Assembly (NCBI RefSeq): GCF_009711265.1
Contig: NZ_WMII01000013.1
Coordinates: 62,001-126,000, forward strand
Reading direction: 5' to 3'
DNA length: 64,000 bases
Source of the DNA: Paracoccus shanxieyensis
Lineage (GTDB): Bacteria > Pseudomonadota > Alphaproteobacteria > Rhodobacterales > Rhodobacteraceae
The position numbers and the translations under genes are program-made. Shown here in pieces: positions 1 through 10,629 of this stretch. The notes under the pieces were generated by a model. The model saw only the letters and a list, made by a program, of their open reading frames with translations. It made no database searches and had not been told where the DNA came from. The stretch's first letter is position 1. Each line of letters begins with the position of its first letter.

Positions 1-420
1 GATGTCTTCGGCGGCCAGCGCCCGCAGCAGTGGCGGCAGCACGCGGCAGGTGCGCGGTTCCTTCAGCACGCTCAGCGGCGCGTTGCCCAGTTCATTGGCC
101 AGAAAGCTGCGCAGGTCAGAGACATATTGCGCCATCAGATCGCGCGGCGCCGCGTCCAGATCCAGCCGCGACCAGTCATGCCAATTGCTGCCCAGATCGG
201 TCAGCAGACGCTCATTGCGGTCGTTCAGCGTCACCGGCTCGAAATGGCCGTATTCATTGTCCTTGGTCGCGCCGATCAGCCGCGTCGGCAGCTTGGCACC
301 CAGCAGTCCCAGAAGCTGCGCCAGAACGCTGGTGCCAGAGCGGTGCATGCCCAGAACCAGCAGGCATTGACGGCTGGAGGCAGGTTGCTTTTTCGGGGCC
401 TTCGGGCGCTTGCTGGACAA
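1..420 (-). CDS. Sulfotransferase-like P-loop protein (partial, C-terminus outside window)
   Basis: Minus-strand frame open for 140 codons up to the window edge, so only the N-terminus is visible. Residues 24-32 read GMHRSGTSV, the PAPS-binding P-loop of the sulfotransferase superfamily, and a KEPR motif near residue 119 matches the second conserved block of that family. The only start codon between the upstream in-frame stop and the P-loop is TTG, preceded by GAAAGA. The family transfers sulfate from PAPS to an acceptor such as a sugar, lipid or protein; the acceptor here cannot be inferred. No signal peptide is seen, so it is probably cytoplasmic. The family is clear; the exact start and substrate are not. 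Confidence 0.7.
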   Translation of the reverse strand, partial: MSSKRPKAPKKQPASSRQCLLVLGMHRSGTSVLAQLLGLLGAKLPTRLIGATKDNEYGHFEPVTLNDRNERLLTDLGSNWHDWSRLDLDAAPRDLMAQYVSDLRSFLANELGNAPLSVLKEPRTCRVLPPLLRALAAEDI

Positions 421-475
421 ATCGGATCTTTCGGATGATGCGCCGGCAGGGCAAGTCGGGCTGTGCCGGCAAACG

Positions 476-502
476 GGCCGTGGTCAATCGGGTGCCACGG
501 CC
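476..502 (-). terminator. Hairpin terminator after ssb
   Basis: Perfect 8-bp stem (GGCCGTGG with CCACGGCC) and an 11-base loop, about 50 bases past the ssb stop. On the minus strand only a short TTT follows, so this is a modest rho-independent candidate. Confidence 0.4.
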
Positions 503-551
503 TTGGGACGGAATGGCGGACGCGTGGTCGCGGCCCGCCCGTGCCGTGGGA

Positions 552-1100
552 TCAGAACGGGATTTCGTCGTCGAAGTCCGGCCGACCGCCGCCCGAGGAT
601 TGCCCCCCGGAAGATTGACCGCCCGAGCCGCCGCGACCGCCGCCCGAGGAATAGCCGCCGCCCGACGATCCGCCGTCATAGCCACCGCCATAACCGCCAT
701 CATCGTCGCGACCGCCGCCATAGCCGCCACCGCCGCCGCCCTGACCGCCGCGACCGTCCAGCATGGTCAATTCGCTGCGGAAGGGGCGCAGCGCCACTTC
801 GGTCGAATAGCGGTCATTGCCCTGCTGGTCCTGCCATTTGCGGGTTTCCAGCTGGCCCTCGACATAGACCTTGCTGCCTTTTTTCAGATATTGCTCGGCC
901 ACGCGGACCAGCGGCTCGGAATAGATGGCGATGGTGTGCCATTCCGTGCGCTCGCGGCGTTCGCCGGAATTGCGGTCCTTCCAGGTTTCGGACGTGGCGA
1001 TGCGCAGGTTCGCCACCTTGCCGCCGTTCTGGAAGCTGCGGATTTCGGGGTCTTGACCCAGATTGCCGATCAGGATCACCTTGTTCACGCTGCCTGCCAT
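552..1100 (-). CDS. ssb: Single-stranded DNA-binding protein
   Basis: Binds and protects single-stranded DNA in replication, recombination and repair, and recruits partners through its tail. The 182-residue protein starts [19 protein letters not shown], the classical OB-fold N-terminus. Residues about 1-110 form the OB domain, followed by a glycine-rich linker with repeated YGGG units. The last residues are DFDDEIPF, the acidic partner-binding tip. The start is the ATG giving MAGSV; the frame continues upstream, but that part does not resemble SSB. The low-complexity linker is normal for the family. Confidence 0.97.
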   Translation of the reverse strand: MAGSVNKVILIGNLGQDPEIRSFQNGGKVANLRIATSETWKDRNSGERRERTEWHTIAIYSEPLVRVAEQYLKKGSKVYVEGQLETRKWQDQQGNDRYSTEVALRPFRSELTMLDGRGGQGGGGGGYGGGRDDDGGYGGGYDGGSSGGGYSSGGGRGGSGGQSSGGQSSGGGRPDFDDEIPF

Positions 1101-1328
1101 GTGCCTTGTCCTTCGTCTTGTCCATGCATCTTGCACGTGATCTAGCGCTTCTGGGCCCATGGCGGCAAGGGGCATGGCATCAGGGCGTATCGGGGCTGAA
1201 CGGTGCGGTTTAGGCGGTATTTCGCCTATTTTTGCGGCGTGCCGGTCGCGGCTGAAACGACTTGCGGCACTTCGGGAAGTTTGGGCTATAGTGCCACGCA
1301 AAAAACATGGCGGCATGAGGGACGACAG

Positions 1329-1976
1329 ATGCATTCATCAGAACGCGCCGGGCTGCGCCTTATTGGTCGTGCCGCCCTGGTTTTCACGCTGGGCATGGGG
1401 CTTGCACTTCCTGCTGCGGCGGATGGGCTGCGGCTGCAAAAGAGCGGCAGCAAGTCGCGCGTGGCCCAGTTCGAGCGGCAGACCCGGCTGATGGATTCGC
1501 GCCTGTCGGGGCAATATGAAAAGTCGATCCGCCTGAAGCCGGGCAGCGCCAGTTCCAAAAGCGTGGTGATCCTTGATCTGCCGGGCAATATCCCCGCCTA
1601 TCAGGGCAACCGCCGCAGCCAGTATCTGCCACATGCCCGTGCGGCCGCGCGCAAGCATGGCGTCCCCGAGGATCTGTTCCTGCGGCTGGTGCAGCAGGAA
1701 TCGGGCTGGAACGCCTCGGCCCGGTCGCATAAGGGCGCGCGCGGTCTGGCGCAGCTGATGCCCGGCACGGCGGCCAAGCTGGGCGTCGATCCCAGCGATC
1801 CGGTGCAGAATCTGGACGGCGGCGCGCGTTACCTGCGCATGATGTACAATACGTTCGGAAGCTGGCGGCTGGCGCTGGCGGCCTATAATGCCGGGCCGGG
1901 CGCGGTGCAGAAATATGGCGGCGTGCCGCCCTTCCGCGAGACCAAGAACTACGTCCGCATCATCCATGGAAGCTGA
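1329..1976 (+). CDS. Lytic transglycosylase, SLT domain
   Basis: Cleaves the glycan strands of peptidoglycan in the periplasm, leaving 1,6-anhydromuropeptides. The 215-residue protein has a signal peptide (about residues 1-31, ending near LPAAADG) and a C-terminal SLT domain from about residue 100. This carries the catalytic Glu124 in QQESGWN, the [10 protein letters not shown] segment and [10 protein letters not shown], all hallmarks of family 1 lytic transglycosylases. GAGGGA lies a few bases before the ATG. The frame is open further upstream, but an extension would bury the signal peptide. Function is sound; the subfamily is not resolved. Confidence 0.9.
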   Translation: MHSSERAGLRLIGRAALVFTLGMGLALPAAADGLRLQKSGSKSRVAQFERQTRLMDSRLSGQYEKSIRLKPGSASSKSVVILDLPGNIPAYQGNRRSQYLPHARAAARKHGVPEDLFLRLVQQESGWNASARSHKGARGLAQLMPGTAAKLGVDPSDPVQNLDGGARYLRMMYNTFGSWRLALAAYNAGPGAVQKYGGVPPFRETKNYVRIIHGS

Positions 1977-1983
1977 AAGAAAC

Positions 1984-2010
1984 GGGCCGCAGAACGCGGC
2001 CCTTCTTCTT
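1984..2010 (+). terminator. Rho-independent terminator after the lytic transglycosylase gene
   Basis: Seven-bp GC stem (GGGCCGC with GCGGCCC), 5-base loop, then TTCTTCTT. It lies 8 bases after the stop codon and just before the 3' end of the convergent SYLF gene, so it may act in both directions. Confidence 0.65.
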
Positions 2011-2026
2011 GACGAATATGCGGCCC

Positions 2027-2599
2027 TCAGAAGGTCGAGGGGATGACGCGCGTGTATTTCGTGCCCGCGATCGACGCCCCGGCCATCAGCCCGGACTGGC
2101 CAAAGATCATCGCCACCACCGGCTGGTTCAGCGAAATCGTGTCCGTGCCCAGCGACAACCCGCGCGAGGGCAGGGCGTAATAGGCCCCCGCCTCGGCGAC
2201 CCAGCCCGGCGCGCGGCGGAAATCGTTCAGCGCCGCATCGGTCTGGAAGATCAGCACATGCGCATATTGCTGCGCGCCGATCTGAAAGCCGACGCTGGCC
2301 TGTGTGGCGGAATAGTAATCCACCGTGGCATTGTTGATGCGCAGCGCGCCCTGACCATAGGCGCCGCCAAAGCCGAAGCCGGCTTCGGTCATCAGCGGCA
2401 TATACAGCACGCCGCGCGCGTTCTGCACCATGGGCGCGATGCCCGGATACATCTGCAGCAGATAGTTGCGCGTTGCGTCCACCCGCGCATCCAGCCGGGC
2501 CGAGGCATTCTGCCCCACCGCATTCGTGCAGGCGGCAAGCCCCGCGGCAGCCCCGGCCAGCAGCAGGGTCCGCCTGCTTATACCATTGATCTTGTTCAT
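2027..2599 (-). CDS. SYLF/YSC84-domain lipoprotein
   Basis: A 190-residue protein with a lipoprotein signal: basic N-terminus, hydrophobic stretch and lipobox LAAC followed by TN, so probably lipid-anchored in the envelope. The rest matches the SYLF (YSC84-like) lipid-binding fold: a GVLYMPLMTEAGFGFGG segment, NNATVDYYSATQASVGFQIG in the middle and a glycine-rich end (GASIAGTKYTRV). The start at MNKINGISRR places the lipobox correctly; 13 more in-frame codons upstream are unlikely to be used. It lies 69 bases downstream of hemB on the same strand and might be co-transcribed. The physiological role of bacterial members is not established. Confidence 0.8.
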   Translation of the reverse strand: MNKINGISRRTLLLAGAAAGLAACTNAVGQNASARLDARVDATRNYLLQMYPGIAPMVQNARGVLYMPLMTEAGFGFGGAYGQGALRINNATVDYYSATQASVGFQIGAQQYAHVLIFQTDAALNDFRRAPGWVAEAGAYYALPSRGLSLGTDTISLNQPVVAMIFGQSGLMAGASIAGTKYTRVIPSTF

Positions 2600-2668
2600 A
2601 ATCACCAAGTCCCTTGCTGTGGCGGTTGGCCCGCTCATTAAGCCGGGATCATAGGTGGAAATGCCGGG

Positions 2669-3664
2669 TCACGCCAGCTTTTCGGCCACCTGCGGCGCGT
2701 AATAGGTCAGGATGCCGTCGCATCCGGCGCGGCGGAAGGACAGCAGGCTTTCCATCACCACATCGCGCGACAACCAGCCATTGCGGATCGCGCCCTCCAT
2801 CATCGCGTATTCGCCGCTGACCTGATAGGCATAGGTCGGCGCGGCGAACTGGTCTTTGACCATACGGCAGATGTCCAGATAGGGCATGCCGGGTTTCACC
2901 ATGACCATATCCGCGCCCTCGGCCAGATCGCGGGCGACGCAGCGCATCGCCTCGTCGCGGTTGGCGGGGTTCATCTGATAGGTCTTCTTGTCACCCACCA
3001 GCCGCCCCGAGGCCCCCACCGCATCGCGGAACGGGCCGTAGAAGCCGCTGGCATATTTCGCCGCATAGGACAGGATCGCCACATCCTGATGCCCGTTCGT
3101 CTCCAGCATGGCGCGCAGCGCGGCAATACGCCCGTCCATCATGTCCGAGGGCCCCAGAATATCCGCCCCGGCCTCGGCCTGCACCAGCGCCATGCGGGCC
3201 AGCGCCTCGACGGTTTCGTCATTCACGATCACGCCGTCGCGGACGATGCCGTCATGGCCATTGGCGTTATAGGGGTCCAGCGCGATATCGGTCATCACCG
3301 CCAGCTCGGGTGCGACTTCCTTGATGGCGCGGATGGCGCGGTTGCCGATATTGTCGGGATCCCATGCGCGCTCGCAGGTCTCGGTCTTCTGGTCGGGATC
3401 GGAATGGGGAAAGATGCAGATCGCCGGGATGCCCAGCCGCATCGCGGTGTCGGCGGCACGTTTCGCGCCCTCCAGCGTCAGACGCTCGATCCCCGGCATC
3501 GAGGGGATTTCGCCCTCGCCGCCCTCGATCTCGGTCACGAAGATCGGCCAGATCAGGTTCGAGGGCGTCAGGTTCACCTCGGTCGCCAAGGCGCGCAGCG
3601 CGGGCGTGCGGCGCAACCGGCGCAGGCGCGTTGCAGGAAAGGGGGCGATGATCGGGGTGGGCAT
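2669..3664 (-). CDS. hemB: Delta-aminolevulinic acid dehydratase (porphobilinogen synthase)
   Basis: Condenses two 5-aminolevulinate molecules to porphobilinogen in tetrapyrrole synthesis. The 331-residue length is typical. The two active-site lysines are visible: Lys203 in SYAAKYAS and Schiff-base Lys257 in VMVKPGMPYLD. The metal loop reads TDIALDPYNANGHDG (Asp126, Asp130, Asp138), where zinc enzymes have cysteines, so this is the Asp-type, Mg/K-dependent class known from Rhodobacter and rhizobia. The divergent neighbour starts 153 bases away and shares the intergenic promoter region. Confidence 0.96.
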   Translation of the reverse strand: MPTPIIAPFPATRLRRLRRTPALRALATEVNLTPSNLIWPIFVTEIEGGEGEIPSMPGIERLTLEGAKRAADTAMRLGIPAICIFPHSDPDQKTETCERAWDPDNIGNRAIRAIKEVAPELAVMTDIALDPYNANGHDGIVRDGVIVNDETVEALARMALVQAEAGADILGPSDMMDGRIAALRAMLETNGHQDVAILSYAAKYASGFYGPFRDAVGASGRLVGDKKTYQMNPANRDEAMRCVARDLAEGADMVMVKPGMPYLDICRMVKDQFAAPTYAYQVSGEYAMMEGAIRNGWLSRDVVMESLLSFRRAGCDGILTYYAPQVAEKLA

Positions 3665-3817
3665 GAGGCTTGGGCCTTTCGCTGGAATGCGTTGGAAATT
3701 GCACGCTGCGTTGCAAGGGCGCAACCCCCGCAGGCGGCACGCATCGCAGCACGGTTTTCCTTTGCACGCGACAGGGTTAGGGTCGGCGCTGCCGCAATTC
3801 GCAAAGATAGGGACAAC

Positions 3818-4375
3818 TTGACGCAGGGCATCCTGACCATTCTTGACAGCCGGTCCTTCGCTTCGATCTGGTTCTGGCTGCTGCTGACCCTGTGCTGGAC
3901 GCTGGCGGGGCGTCGCGTCGCGGGCGTGCCCAGCGACGTGCTGGCCGCGATCCGCAAGCCGCAGGGCCCTGACGATCCGGCGGCGCTGTTGTTGCTGGAC
4001 TGGCTGTCTCTGACCCTGCCGCGCCGCCATCTGGGGCAGGTCGAGGCCATCGTCATGCTGGCCTGCGCCACTTTCGTGCTGACCGCGCTTTTCCTGCTGG
4101 GTTTCATCTATGGGCTGGAGATGGCGCAGGCGCTGGTCCTGCTGCTGCTGCCTTTTGCCGTGCTTTATGCCGCAGAATTGCGCTTGTGCCGCCGCCTGTC
4201 TGGTCTGGTCGAAGCGGCGGAAACCGGCGCGGTATCGGTCAATGACGCGGCCGCGGCTGCCGCAAAACTGATGCGGCGCCAGCGGCTTGCGATCAATATC
4301 GGATCCATTCTGGCGGTCGCGGTGACGGCATGGCGCGGCGCGATCTGGATCGTGACGCATCCCTTTGGCTTCTGA
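3818..4375 (+). CDS. Small inner-membrane protein of unknown function
   Basis: A 185-residue protein with an N-terminal hydrophobic helix (FASIWFWLLLTLCWTLAG), a central pair of membrane segments (around VEAIVMLACATFVLTALFLL and AQALVLLLLPFAVLYAAEL) and a C-terminal helix (INIGSILAVAVTAWRGAIWI). No catalytic motif is recognised. The only start codon in frame near the beginning is TTG, preceded by ATAGGGAC. It is divergent from hemB and 42 bases ahead of mfd on the same strand, so it may be co-transcribed with mfd. The reading frame is well supported by hydrophobic patterning and position; function is unknown. Confidence 0.72.
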   Translation: MTQGILTILDSRSFASIWFWLLLTLCWTLAGRRVAGVPSDVLAAIRKPQGPDDPAALLLLDWLSLTLPRRHLGQVEAIVMLACATFVLTALFLLGFIYGLEMAQALVLLLLPFAVLYAAELRLCRRLSGLVEAAETGAVSVNDAAAAAAKLMRRQRLAINIGSILAVAVTAWRGAIWIVTHPFGF

Positions 4376-4417
4376 ACGTGGCTTGACTCCGGCGGTCCCC
4401 GCTTTACCTGAACTGGC

Positions 4418-7400
4418 ATGTCCGAGCATCTGATCCTTTCCGGCGCCCCCGAGGGCCTAGACGCAGCCCTGATCGCCCGCGAATTGGGCCGTGGTCAGCC
4501 CGTCATCCACATTGCCCGCGATGATCGCCGCATGGCCGCGATGCGCGCCGCCTTGGCCTTTTTCGCGCCGCAGACCGTGGTGCTGGAATTTCCGGCATGG
4601 GACACGACGCCCTATGACCGCGTGTCGCCCGCAGGCGGGGTGATGGCTGCGCGGATGGCGGTGCTGACGGCGCTGGCGCATGGCGCGATCAAGGGGCCGT
4701 TCGTGCTGCTGACCACGCTGTCGGCAACGATGCAGCGTGTCCCGCCCCGCGCGTCGCTGCGCGATGCCAGCTTCCACGCCACCGTCGGCAACCGCATCGA
4801 CGAGGCTGCCTTGCGCGCCTATCTGGTGCGGATGGGCTTTTCGCAATCGCCCACGGTGACCGAGCCGGGCGATTTCGCGGTGCGCGGCGGCATCATCGAC
4901 ATCTATCCTCCGGGCGATGCCGGGCCGATCCGGCTGGACATGTTCGGCGACGTGCTGGACAGCGCGCGCCGCTTTGATGCCGAAACCCAGCGCTCGACCG
5001 ACAAACTGGACCATCTGGAACTGGCCCCGATGTCCGAGGTGATTCTGGACGAGGCGGCGATCACCCGCTTTCGCCAGAACTACCGCGCCGAATATGGCGG
5101 CGGCGCGCATGACCCGCTGTATGAGGGGATCAGCGCCGGTCAGAAGATCGCCGGGATGGAGCATTGGCTGCCATGGTTCCATGAGCGGCTGGAAAGCCTG
5201 TTCGCCTATCTGCCGGATGCCTCGGTCGTGCTGGACGACCATATCGATCAGGTGCGGGATGCGCGCTGGCACACGATCCGCGAACAGTTCGACGCCCGGC
5301 GCGAGGCGCTGGTCCGCAAGGGCGGCACCGACAGCGTCTATCGCCCCGTGCCTCCGGCGCTGATGTTTCCGGATGAGGGCGAATGGGCAGGCTGGCTGGC
5401 GGCGCATCGCGTGCTGCGGCTATCGGTTCTGCAGCATCCGCCGGGTCCGGGTGTGCTGGATGCTGGCGGGCGCGTCGGGCGCAATTTCGCGCCGGAACGT
5501 CAGGCAGAAAGTATCAACCTGTTCGGTGCCTTGGCCGATCATCTTAGAAAACTTCAAGACTCGCGCCGCGTGGTCATCGCCAGCTTTTCCGAAGGCGCGC
5601 GCGAACGTCTGGCCGGGCTTCTGGCCGATGAGGGCATCGCCGGGGCCACCCTGATCCGCGACATGCGCGATCTGCCCGCAGCGACCGGCTCACTGGGGTT
5701 TGCGGTCTGGCCGCTGGAGGAAGGCTTCACGGCGGACGGGCAGGCGACGGGGCCGCTGGCGGTGATCTCGGAACAGGATGTGCTGGGCGACCGGCTGATC
5801 CGCAGCGCCAAGAAACGCCGCAAGGCCGAAAATTTCCTGCGCGACACCACCACGCTGTCTCCGGGCGATCTGGTGGTTCATGTCGAACATGGCATTGGCC
5901 GTTATACCGGGCTGGAAACCGTGATGGCGCTGAAGGTGCCGCATGACTGCGTGGCCATCGAATATGCCGGCGGCGACCGGCTGTATCTGCCGGTGGAAAA
6001 TATCGAACTGCTCAGCCGCTATGGCCATGAAGAGGGCCTGCTGGACAAGCTGGGCGGTGGCGCGTGGCAGGCCCGCAAGGCGCGGCTAAAGGAACGTATC
6101 AAGCTGATCGCCGACAAGCTGATGCGCGTCGCGGCGGAACGGCTGCTGCGTCCCGCCCCGGTGCTGGAGCCCGAGCATCACGAGATCGAAAGCTTCGCCG
6201 CCCGTTTCCCCTATACCGAGACCGACGATCAGGCCACCGCCATTGCCGATGTGGCCGAGGATCTGGCGGCGGGGCGTCCGATGGACCGGCTGGTCGTGGG
6301 CGATGTGGGGTTCGGCAAGACCGAAGTCGCGATGCGCGCGGCCTTCATCGCCGCGTCTCAGGGGCGGCAGGTCGCAGTGGTGGCGCCGACGACGCTGCTG
6401 GCGCGCCAGCATTACCGCACCTTTGCCGACCGTTTCCGGGGCACGGCGATCAATGTGCGGCCTCTGTCGCGGTTTGTTTCCGCCAAAGAGGCGACCGAGA
6501 CCCGCAAGGGGCTGGCCGATGGCAGTGTCGATATCGTGGTCGGCACCCATGCCGTGCTGGCGAAACAGGTGCGGTTCAAGAACCTTGGCCTGCTGATCGT
6601 CGATGAAGAACAGCATTTCGGCGTCGGCCACAAAGAGCGCCTGAAGGAGTTGCGCAGCGACATTCACGTCCTGACGCTGACCGCCACGCCGATCCCGCGC
6701 ACCTTGCAGCTGTCGCTGACCGGGGTGCGCGATCTGTCGATCATCGGCACGCCGCCGGTGGACCGGCTGGCGATCCGCACCTATGTGTCGGAATTCGACA
6801 GCGTGACCATCCGCGAGGCCCTGCTGCGCGAGAAATATCGCGGCGGTCAAAGTTTCTTCGTCGTGCCGCGGCTGTCAGATCTGCCCGATGTCGAGCATTG
6901 GTTGAAGGAACATGTCCCCGAGATCAGCTACATCGTCGCGCATGGCCAGCTTGCGGCGGGTGATCTGGATCAGCGGATGAACGCTTTTTACGACCGGGGC
7001 GCGGATGTGTTGCTGGCGACGACCATCGTAGAATCGGGGCTGGATATTCCCACCGCGAACACCATGGTGGTCTGGCGCGCCGACATGTTCGGCCTGTCGC
7101 AACTGTATCAGATCCGGGGCCGGGTGGGCCGGTCCAAGGCGCGGGCCTATTGCTATCTGACGACCAAGCCGCGTGTGCCTTTGACCCCGCAGGCCATGCG
7201 GCGGCTGAAGTTTCTGGGCGCGATCGACAGTCTGGGGGCGGGGTTCAACCTTGCCTCGCAGGATCTGGATCTGCGCGGGGCGGGGAACCTTCTGGGCGAA
7301 GAGCAGTCGGGTCATATCAAGGAAGTCGGCTTCGAGCTTTACCAGGCCATGCTGGAAGAGACGATCGCCAAGCTGAAATCCGGCGAGATCGAAGGCACGC

Positions 7401-7876
7401 CCGAGGATGAATGGGCGCCGCAGTTGAATTTGGGCGTGCCGGTGACGATCCCCGAAAGCTATATCCCCGATCTGGATGTGCGGCTGGGGCTGTATCGGCG
7501 GCTGTCCGGGCTGACCACCAAGGTCGAACTGGAAGGCTTTGCCGCCGAGCTGATCGACCGCTTCGGTCCGCTGCCGCGCGAGGTGAACACGCTGCTGCTG
7601 GTCATCCGCATCAAGGCGATGGCGAAGCGGGCCAATATCTCGAAACTGGATGCGGGGCCGAAGGGGGCGACGGTGCAGTTCCATGGCGACCGCTTCCCGA
7701 ATCCGGCCGGGCTGGTCGAGTTCATCCATGAGCAGCGCGGGCAGGCCAAGGTCAGTGACAACAAGATCGTCGTGCTGCGCGACTGGCCGACGGATGCCGA
7801 CCGGATCAAGGGGGCCTTCGGGATCGCCAAGGATCTGGCGGCGAAGATCAAGGAAGGCCGCGCGAAGAAGGGCTGA
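4418..7876 (+). CDS. mfd: Transcription-repair coupling factor Mfd
   Basis: Releases RNA polymerase stalled at DNA lesions and recruits UvrA for nucleotide excision repair. The 1152 residues follow the family layout: a UvrB-like N-terminus ([14 protein letters not shown]), a CarD-like RNA-polymerase-interaction domain ([18 protein letters not shown], about residues 485-505), then a RecG-like translocase with Walker A GDVGFGKT (about 627-634), a DEEQ box (about 727) and helicase motif [18 protein letters not shown]. The C-terminal TRCF domain is intact. No frameshift or truncation is seen. Confidence 0.98.
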   Translation: MSEHLILSGAPEGLDAALIARELGRGQPVIHIARDDRRMAAMRAALAFFAPQTVVLEFPAWDTTPYDRVSPAGGVMAARMAVLTALAHGAIKGPFVLLTTLSATMQRVPPRASLRDASFHATVGNRIDEAALRAYLVRMGFSQSPTVTEPGDFAVRGGIIDIYPPGDAGPIRLDMFGDVLDSARRFDAETQRSTDKLDHLELAPMSEVILDEAAITRFRQNYRAEYGGGAHDPLYEGISAGQKIAGMEHWLPWFHERLESLFAYLPDASVVLDDHIDQVRDARWHTIREQFDARREALVRKGGTDSVYRPVPPALMFPDEGEWAGWLAAHRVLRLSVLQHPPGPGVLDAGGRVGRNFAPERQAESINLFGALADHLRKLQDSRRVVIASFSEGARERLAGLLADEGIAGATLIRDMRDLPAATGSLGFAVWPLEEGFTADGQATGPLAVISEQDVLGDRLIRSAKKRRKAENFLRDTTTLSPGDLVVHVEHGIGRYTGLETVMALKVPHDCVAIEYAGGDRLYLPVENIELLSRYGHEEGLLDKLGGGAWQARKARLKERIKLIADKLMRVAAERLLRPAPVLEPEHHEIESFAARFPYTETDDQATAIADVAEDLAAGRPMDRLVVGDVGFGKTEVAMRAAFIAASQGRQVAVVAPTTLLARQHYRTFADRFRGTAINVRPLSRFVSAKEATETRKGLADGSVDIVVGTHAVLAKQVRFKNLGLLIVDEEQHFGVGHKERLKELRSDIHVLTLTATPIPRTLQLSLTGVRDLSIIGTPPVDRLAIRTYVSEFDSVTIREALLREKYRGGQSFFVVPRLSDLPDVEHWLKEHVPEISYIVAHGQLAAGDLDQRMNAFYDRGADVLLATTIVESGLDIPTANTMVVWRADMFGLSQLYQIRGRVGRSKARAYCYLTTKPRVPLTPQAMRRLKFLGAIDSLGAGFNLASQDLDLRGAGNLLGEEQSGHIKEVGFELYQAMLEETIAKLKSGEIEGTPEDEWAPQLNLGVPVTIPESYIPDLDVRLGLYRRLSGLTTKVELEGFAAELIDRFGPLPREVNTLLLVIRIKAMAKRANISKLDAGPKGATVQFHGDRFPNPAGLVEFIHEQRGQAKVSDNKIVVLRDWPTDADRIKGAFGIAKDLAAKIKEGRAKKG

Positions 7877-7944
7877 GCGGGGAGGGTGGTCGTGTGCCCT
7901 GCCGCCGGGTCGGTTGCCAAGGAAGAATGAGTATTTCTGGAACG

Positions 7945-7984
7945 AAGAAGACTGGGGCGCGGTGTTGCGGGCCGGTCTTTTTTT
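7945..7984 (+). terminator. Rho-independent terminator after mfd
   Basis: An 11-bp stem (AAGAAGACTGG with CCGGTCTTTTT, two G-T pairs), 16-base loop, running into an uninterrupted T tract. It lies 68 bases after the mfd stop. Confidence 0.6.
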
Positions 7985-8002
7985 GTCGCGGTGCCGATAT
8001 GA

Positions 8003-8029
8003 CAAGGGCGGCCTGAGGGGCCGCCCTTG
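8003..8029 (-). terminator. Hairpin terminator after clpA
   Basis: Perfect 11-bp inverted repeat (CAAGGGCGGCC with GGCCGCCCTTG) and 5-base loop, 10 bases beyond the clpA stop. No T tract follows on the minus strand, so termination strength is uncertain. Confidence 0.55.
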
Positions 8030-8039
8030 GGTATTCCGG

Positions 8040-10367
8040 TCAGTCCGCCGTCAGCAGCGGCGGTTTGGATTTGCTGATCCGTGGCGCGTCGGGGCCGGTG
8101 ATTTCGAATGCGGGTTTGTCATTCTCGATCCGGACGCGGACGATGCCACCTTTGGTCAGGCGACCGAAGAGCAGTTCCTCGGCCAGCGGTTTCTTGATGG
8201 TTTCCTGAATCACGCGGCCCAGCGGGCGCGCGCCCATCTTGTCGTCATAGCCTTTTTCAGCCAGCCAGTTCGCCGCCTCGGGCGTGAGTTCGATATGCAC
8301 GCCGCGGTCGATGAGCTGGGCTTCCAGCTGCAGCACGAATTTCTCGACCACCTGCACGATGATGTCGCGCGACAGGGGGGCGAAGCTGATGACCGCATCC
8401 AGACGGTTGCGGAATTCGGGCGTGAAGGTGCGCTCGATGGCGGCGGTGTCTTCGCCTTCGCGGCGGTCGCGGCCGAAGCCGAAGGCCGCTTTCGCCTGAT
8501 CCGCCGCACCGGCGTTCGAGGTCATGATCAGGATCACGTTGCGGAAATCCACCTGACGGCCGTTATGGTCGGTCAGTTTGCCGTTATCCATCACCTGCAG
8601 CAGGATGTTGTAGACATCCGGATGCGCCTTTTCGATTTCATCCAGCAGCAGCACGCAATGCGGGTGCTGGTCGATGCCATCGGTCAGAAGCCCGCCCTGA
8701 TCGAAGCCGACATAGCCCGGAGGCGCGCCGATCAGACGGCTGACCGCGTGTTTCTCCATGTATTCGGACATGTCGAAGCGCAGCAGTTCCACACCCAGCG
8801 TGCTGGCCAGTTGCTTGGCCACCTCGGTCTTGCCAACGCCAGTGGGCCCGGCGAACAGATAGTTGCCGATGGGCTTTTCCGGTTCGCGCAGACCAGCACG
8901 GGCCAGTTTGATCGAGGAGGACAGCGCCTCGATCGCGGCATCCTGACCAAAGACCAGACGTTTCAGCGTGGCTTCCATATCCTTCAGCACCGCCGCATCG
9001 TCCTTGGTGACGTTTTTCGGGGGGATGCGGGCGATCTTGGCCACCACGGCCTCGATCTCTTTCGGGCCGATGGTCTTGCGACGCTTGCTTTCCGAGACCA
9101 GATGCTGGGCCGCGCCGGCTTCGTCGATCACGTCGATCGCCTTGTCGGGCAGCTTGCGGTCGTGGATATAGCGGGCCGACAGTTCGACCGCCGCCTTGAT
9201 CGCGTCATTGGTATAACGCAGGTCATGGTGCTTTTCGAAGCTGGGTTTCAGGCCCATCAGGATCTTGATCGTGTCGGGGACGTTCGGCTCATTCACGTCG
9301 ATCTTCTGGAAGCGACGCGACAGCGCGCGGTCCTTTTCGAAATGCTGGCGGAATTCCTTGTAGGTGGTCGAGCCCATGCAGCGCAGCTTGCCGCCCGACA
9401 GCGCGGGTTTCAGCAGGTTCGAGGCATCCATGGCACCGCCCGAGGTGGCCCCCGCACCGATCACGGTATGGATCTCGTCGATGAACAGGATCGCGTCGGG
9501 ATGGTCCTCAAGCTCTTTGACCACGGCTTTCAGGCGTTCCTCGAAATCGCCGCGATAGCGGGTGCCCGCCAGCAGCGCGCCCATATCGAGCGAGAAGATG
9601 GTCGAGCCCGCCAGAACGTCGGGCGTTTCACCGCGCGTGATCTTCAGCGCCAGACCTTCGGCGATGGCGGTCTTGCCCACGCCGGGATCGCCCACCAGCA
9701 GCGGGTTGTTCTTGCGGCGGCGGCACAGAACCTGAATGCAGCGCTCGACCTCATCGGCGCGGCCGATCAGCGGGTCGACATCGCCCTTGGACGCTTTCTT
9801 GTTCAGATCGACGCAGTATTTCGCCAAGGCGGATTCGTCCTTGGAGGCGGCGGCGGGCTGTTCGGGCTGGGCCTGTTCGCCCGGCTGATCCGAGCCCTGC
9901 ACCGAGCGCGTTTCCGAGAAGGAGGGATTCTTGGCAACCCCATGCGCGATGAAATTCACCGCATCATAGCGGGTCATGTCCAGTTCTTGCAGGAAGAAGG
10001 CCGCATTCGATTCGCGTTCGGCAAAGATCGCGACCAGAACATTGGCCCCCGTCACCTCGGTCCGGCCCGAGGACTGGACGTGGATGGCGGCACGCTGGAT
10101 CACCCGCTGGAAGGCGGCGGTCGGCACGGCTTCCGAGCCTTCGACATCGGTGATCAGGGTGGACAGGTCATCTTCGATGAATTCGACCAGCATCCGGCGC
10201 AATTCGTCCAGATCGACATTGCAGGCGCGCATCACCTTGACGGCATCGGGTTCATCCGTCAGCGCAAGCAGAAGATGTTCAAGTGTTGCGAGTTCGTGGC
10301 GATGTTCATTCGCCAATGCGAGTGCGGAATGGATCGCCTGTTCCAGCGTGTTCGAAAAGGACGGCAC
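8040..10367 (-). CDS. clpA: ATP-dependent Clp protease ATP-binding subunit ClpA
   Basis: Hexameric AAA+ unfoldase that feeds substrates to ClpP in the cytoplasm. The 775 residues show the ClpN repeat domain (from [20 protein letters not shown]), D1 Walker A GDPGVGKT (about residue 225) with FIDEIHTV, and D2 Walker A GPTGVGKT (about residue 505) with [19 protein letters not shown] loop just before [10 protein letters not shown] corresponds to the ClpP-docking region. Length and order fit ClpA rather than ClpB, as no long middle coiled coil is present. The adaptor gene clpS, often adjacent, does not fit in the 253 bases upstream. A weak TTGAAA-17-CACATC element there (10522-10550) could be a heat-shock-type promoter. 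Confidence 0.96.
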   Translation of the reverse strand: MPSFSNTLEQAIHSALALANEHRHELATLEHLLLALTDEPDAVKVMRACNVDLDELRRMLVEFIEDDLSTLITDVEGSEAVPTAAFQRVIQRAAIHVQSSGRTEVTGANVLVAIFAERESNAAFFLQELDMTRYDAVNFIAHGVAKNPSFSETRSVQGSDQPGEQAQPEQPAAASKDESALAKYCVDLNKKASKGDVDPLIGRADEVERCIQVLCRRRKNNPLLVGDPGVGKTAIAEGLALKITRGETPDVLAGSTIFSLDMGALLAGTRYRGDFEERLKAVVKELEDHPDAILFIDEIHTVIGAGATSGGAMDASNLLKPALSGGKLRCMGSTTYKEFRQHFEKDRALSRRFQKIDVNEPNVPDTIKILMGLKPSFEKHHDLRYTNDAIKAAVELSARYIHDRKLPDKAIDVIDEAGAAQHLVSESKRRKTIGPKEIEAVVAKIARIPPKNVTKDDAAVLKDMEATLKRLVFGQDAAIEALSSSIKLARAGLREPEKPIGNYLFAGPTGVGKTEVAKQLASTLGVELLRFDMSEYMEKHAVSRLIGAPPGYVGFDQGGLLTDGIDQHPHCVLLLDEIEKAHPDVYNILLQVMDNGKLTDHNGRQVDFRNVILIMTSNAGAADQAKAAFGFGRDRREGEDTAAIERTFTPEFRNRLDAVISFAPLSRDIIVQVVEKFVLQLEAQLIDRGVHIELTPEAANWLAEKGYDDKMGARPLGRVIQETIKKPLAEELLFGRLTKGGIVRVRIENDKPAFEITGPDAPRISKSKPPLLTAD

Positions 10368-10521
10368 GTTCAGCTCCTGTCAGTCGGCTGGCGGTTTGGG
10401 CCGCCAAGATGTAGCGGTCCACCTGACCAGACTGTCACGATACAGTTAAGTTTTGGTGGATTTTCGCGCATTACAAGCGGTATTTGGTCCCGCCCCTGCT
10501 GAAATTCCAGCGGTTGAAACA

Positions 10522-10550
10522 GATGTGATGACGCGCTGCCAAAATTTCAA
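10522..10550 (-). promoter_or_regulatory. Weak candidate promoter for clpA
   Basis: On the minus strand TTGAAA, a 17-base spacer and CACATC followed by T. The preceding C gives CTTGAAA, loosely resembling alphaproteobacterial RpoH promoters. About 155 bases from the clpA start. Sequence match only. Confidence 0.22.
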
Positions 10551-10629
10551 GCACGCGCCAGCGCGGCAGCCAGCTTTGCAAGGCCGCAGGCGGGCTGGCC
10601 GGGGCGGGGCGGATGTCTGTGCAGGGCGG

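Noticed and set aside
595..745. Glycine-rich repetitive DNA inside ssb, seen as a possible repeat array
   Set aside because: It encodes the normal flexible Gly-rich linker of SSB; units are irregular and in frame.
3665..4429. Upstream continuation of the hemB frame into the divergent gene
   Set aside because: HemB homology begins at MPTPIIAPF; the upstream part overlaps the membrane-protein gene on the other strand and is low-complexity.
7650..10502. A 950-codon plus-strand frame opposite clpA
   Set aside because: Complement of clpA codons in a GC-rich genome; no domain, no ribosome-binding site, and clpA on the other strand is certain.
10368..10629. Search for clpS next to clpA
   Set aside because: The gap is too short for a typical clpS and shows no matching frame; it is presumably elsewhere in the genome.
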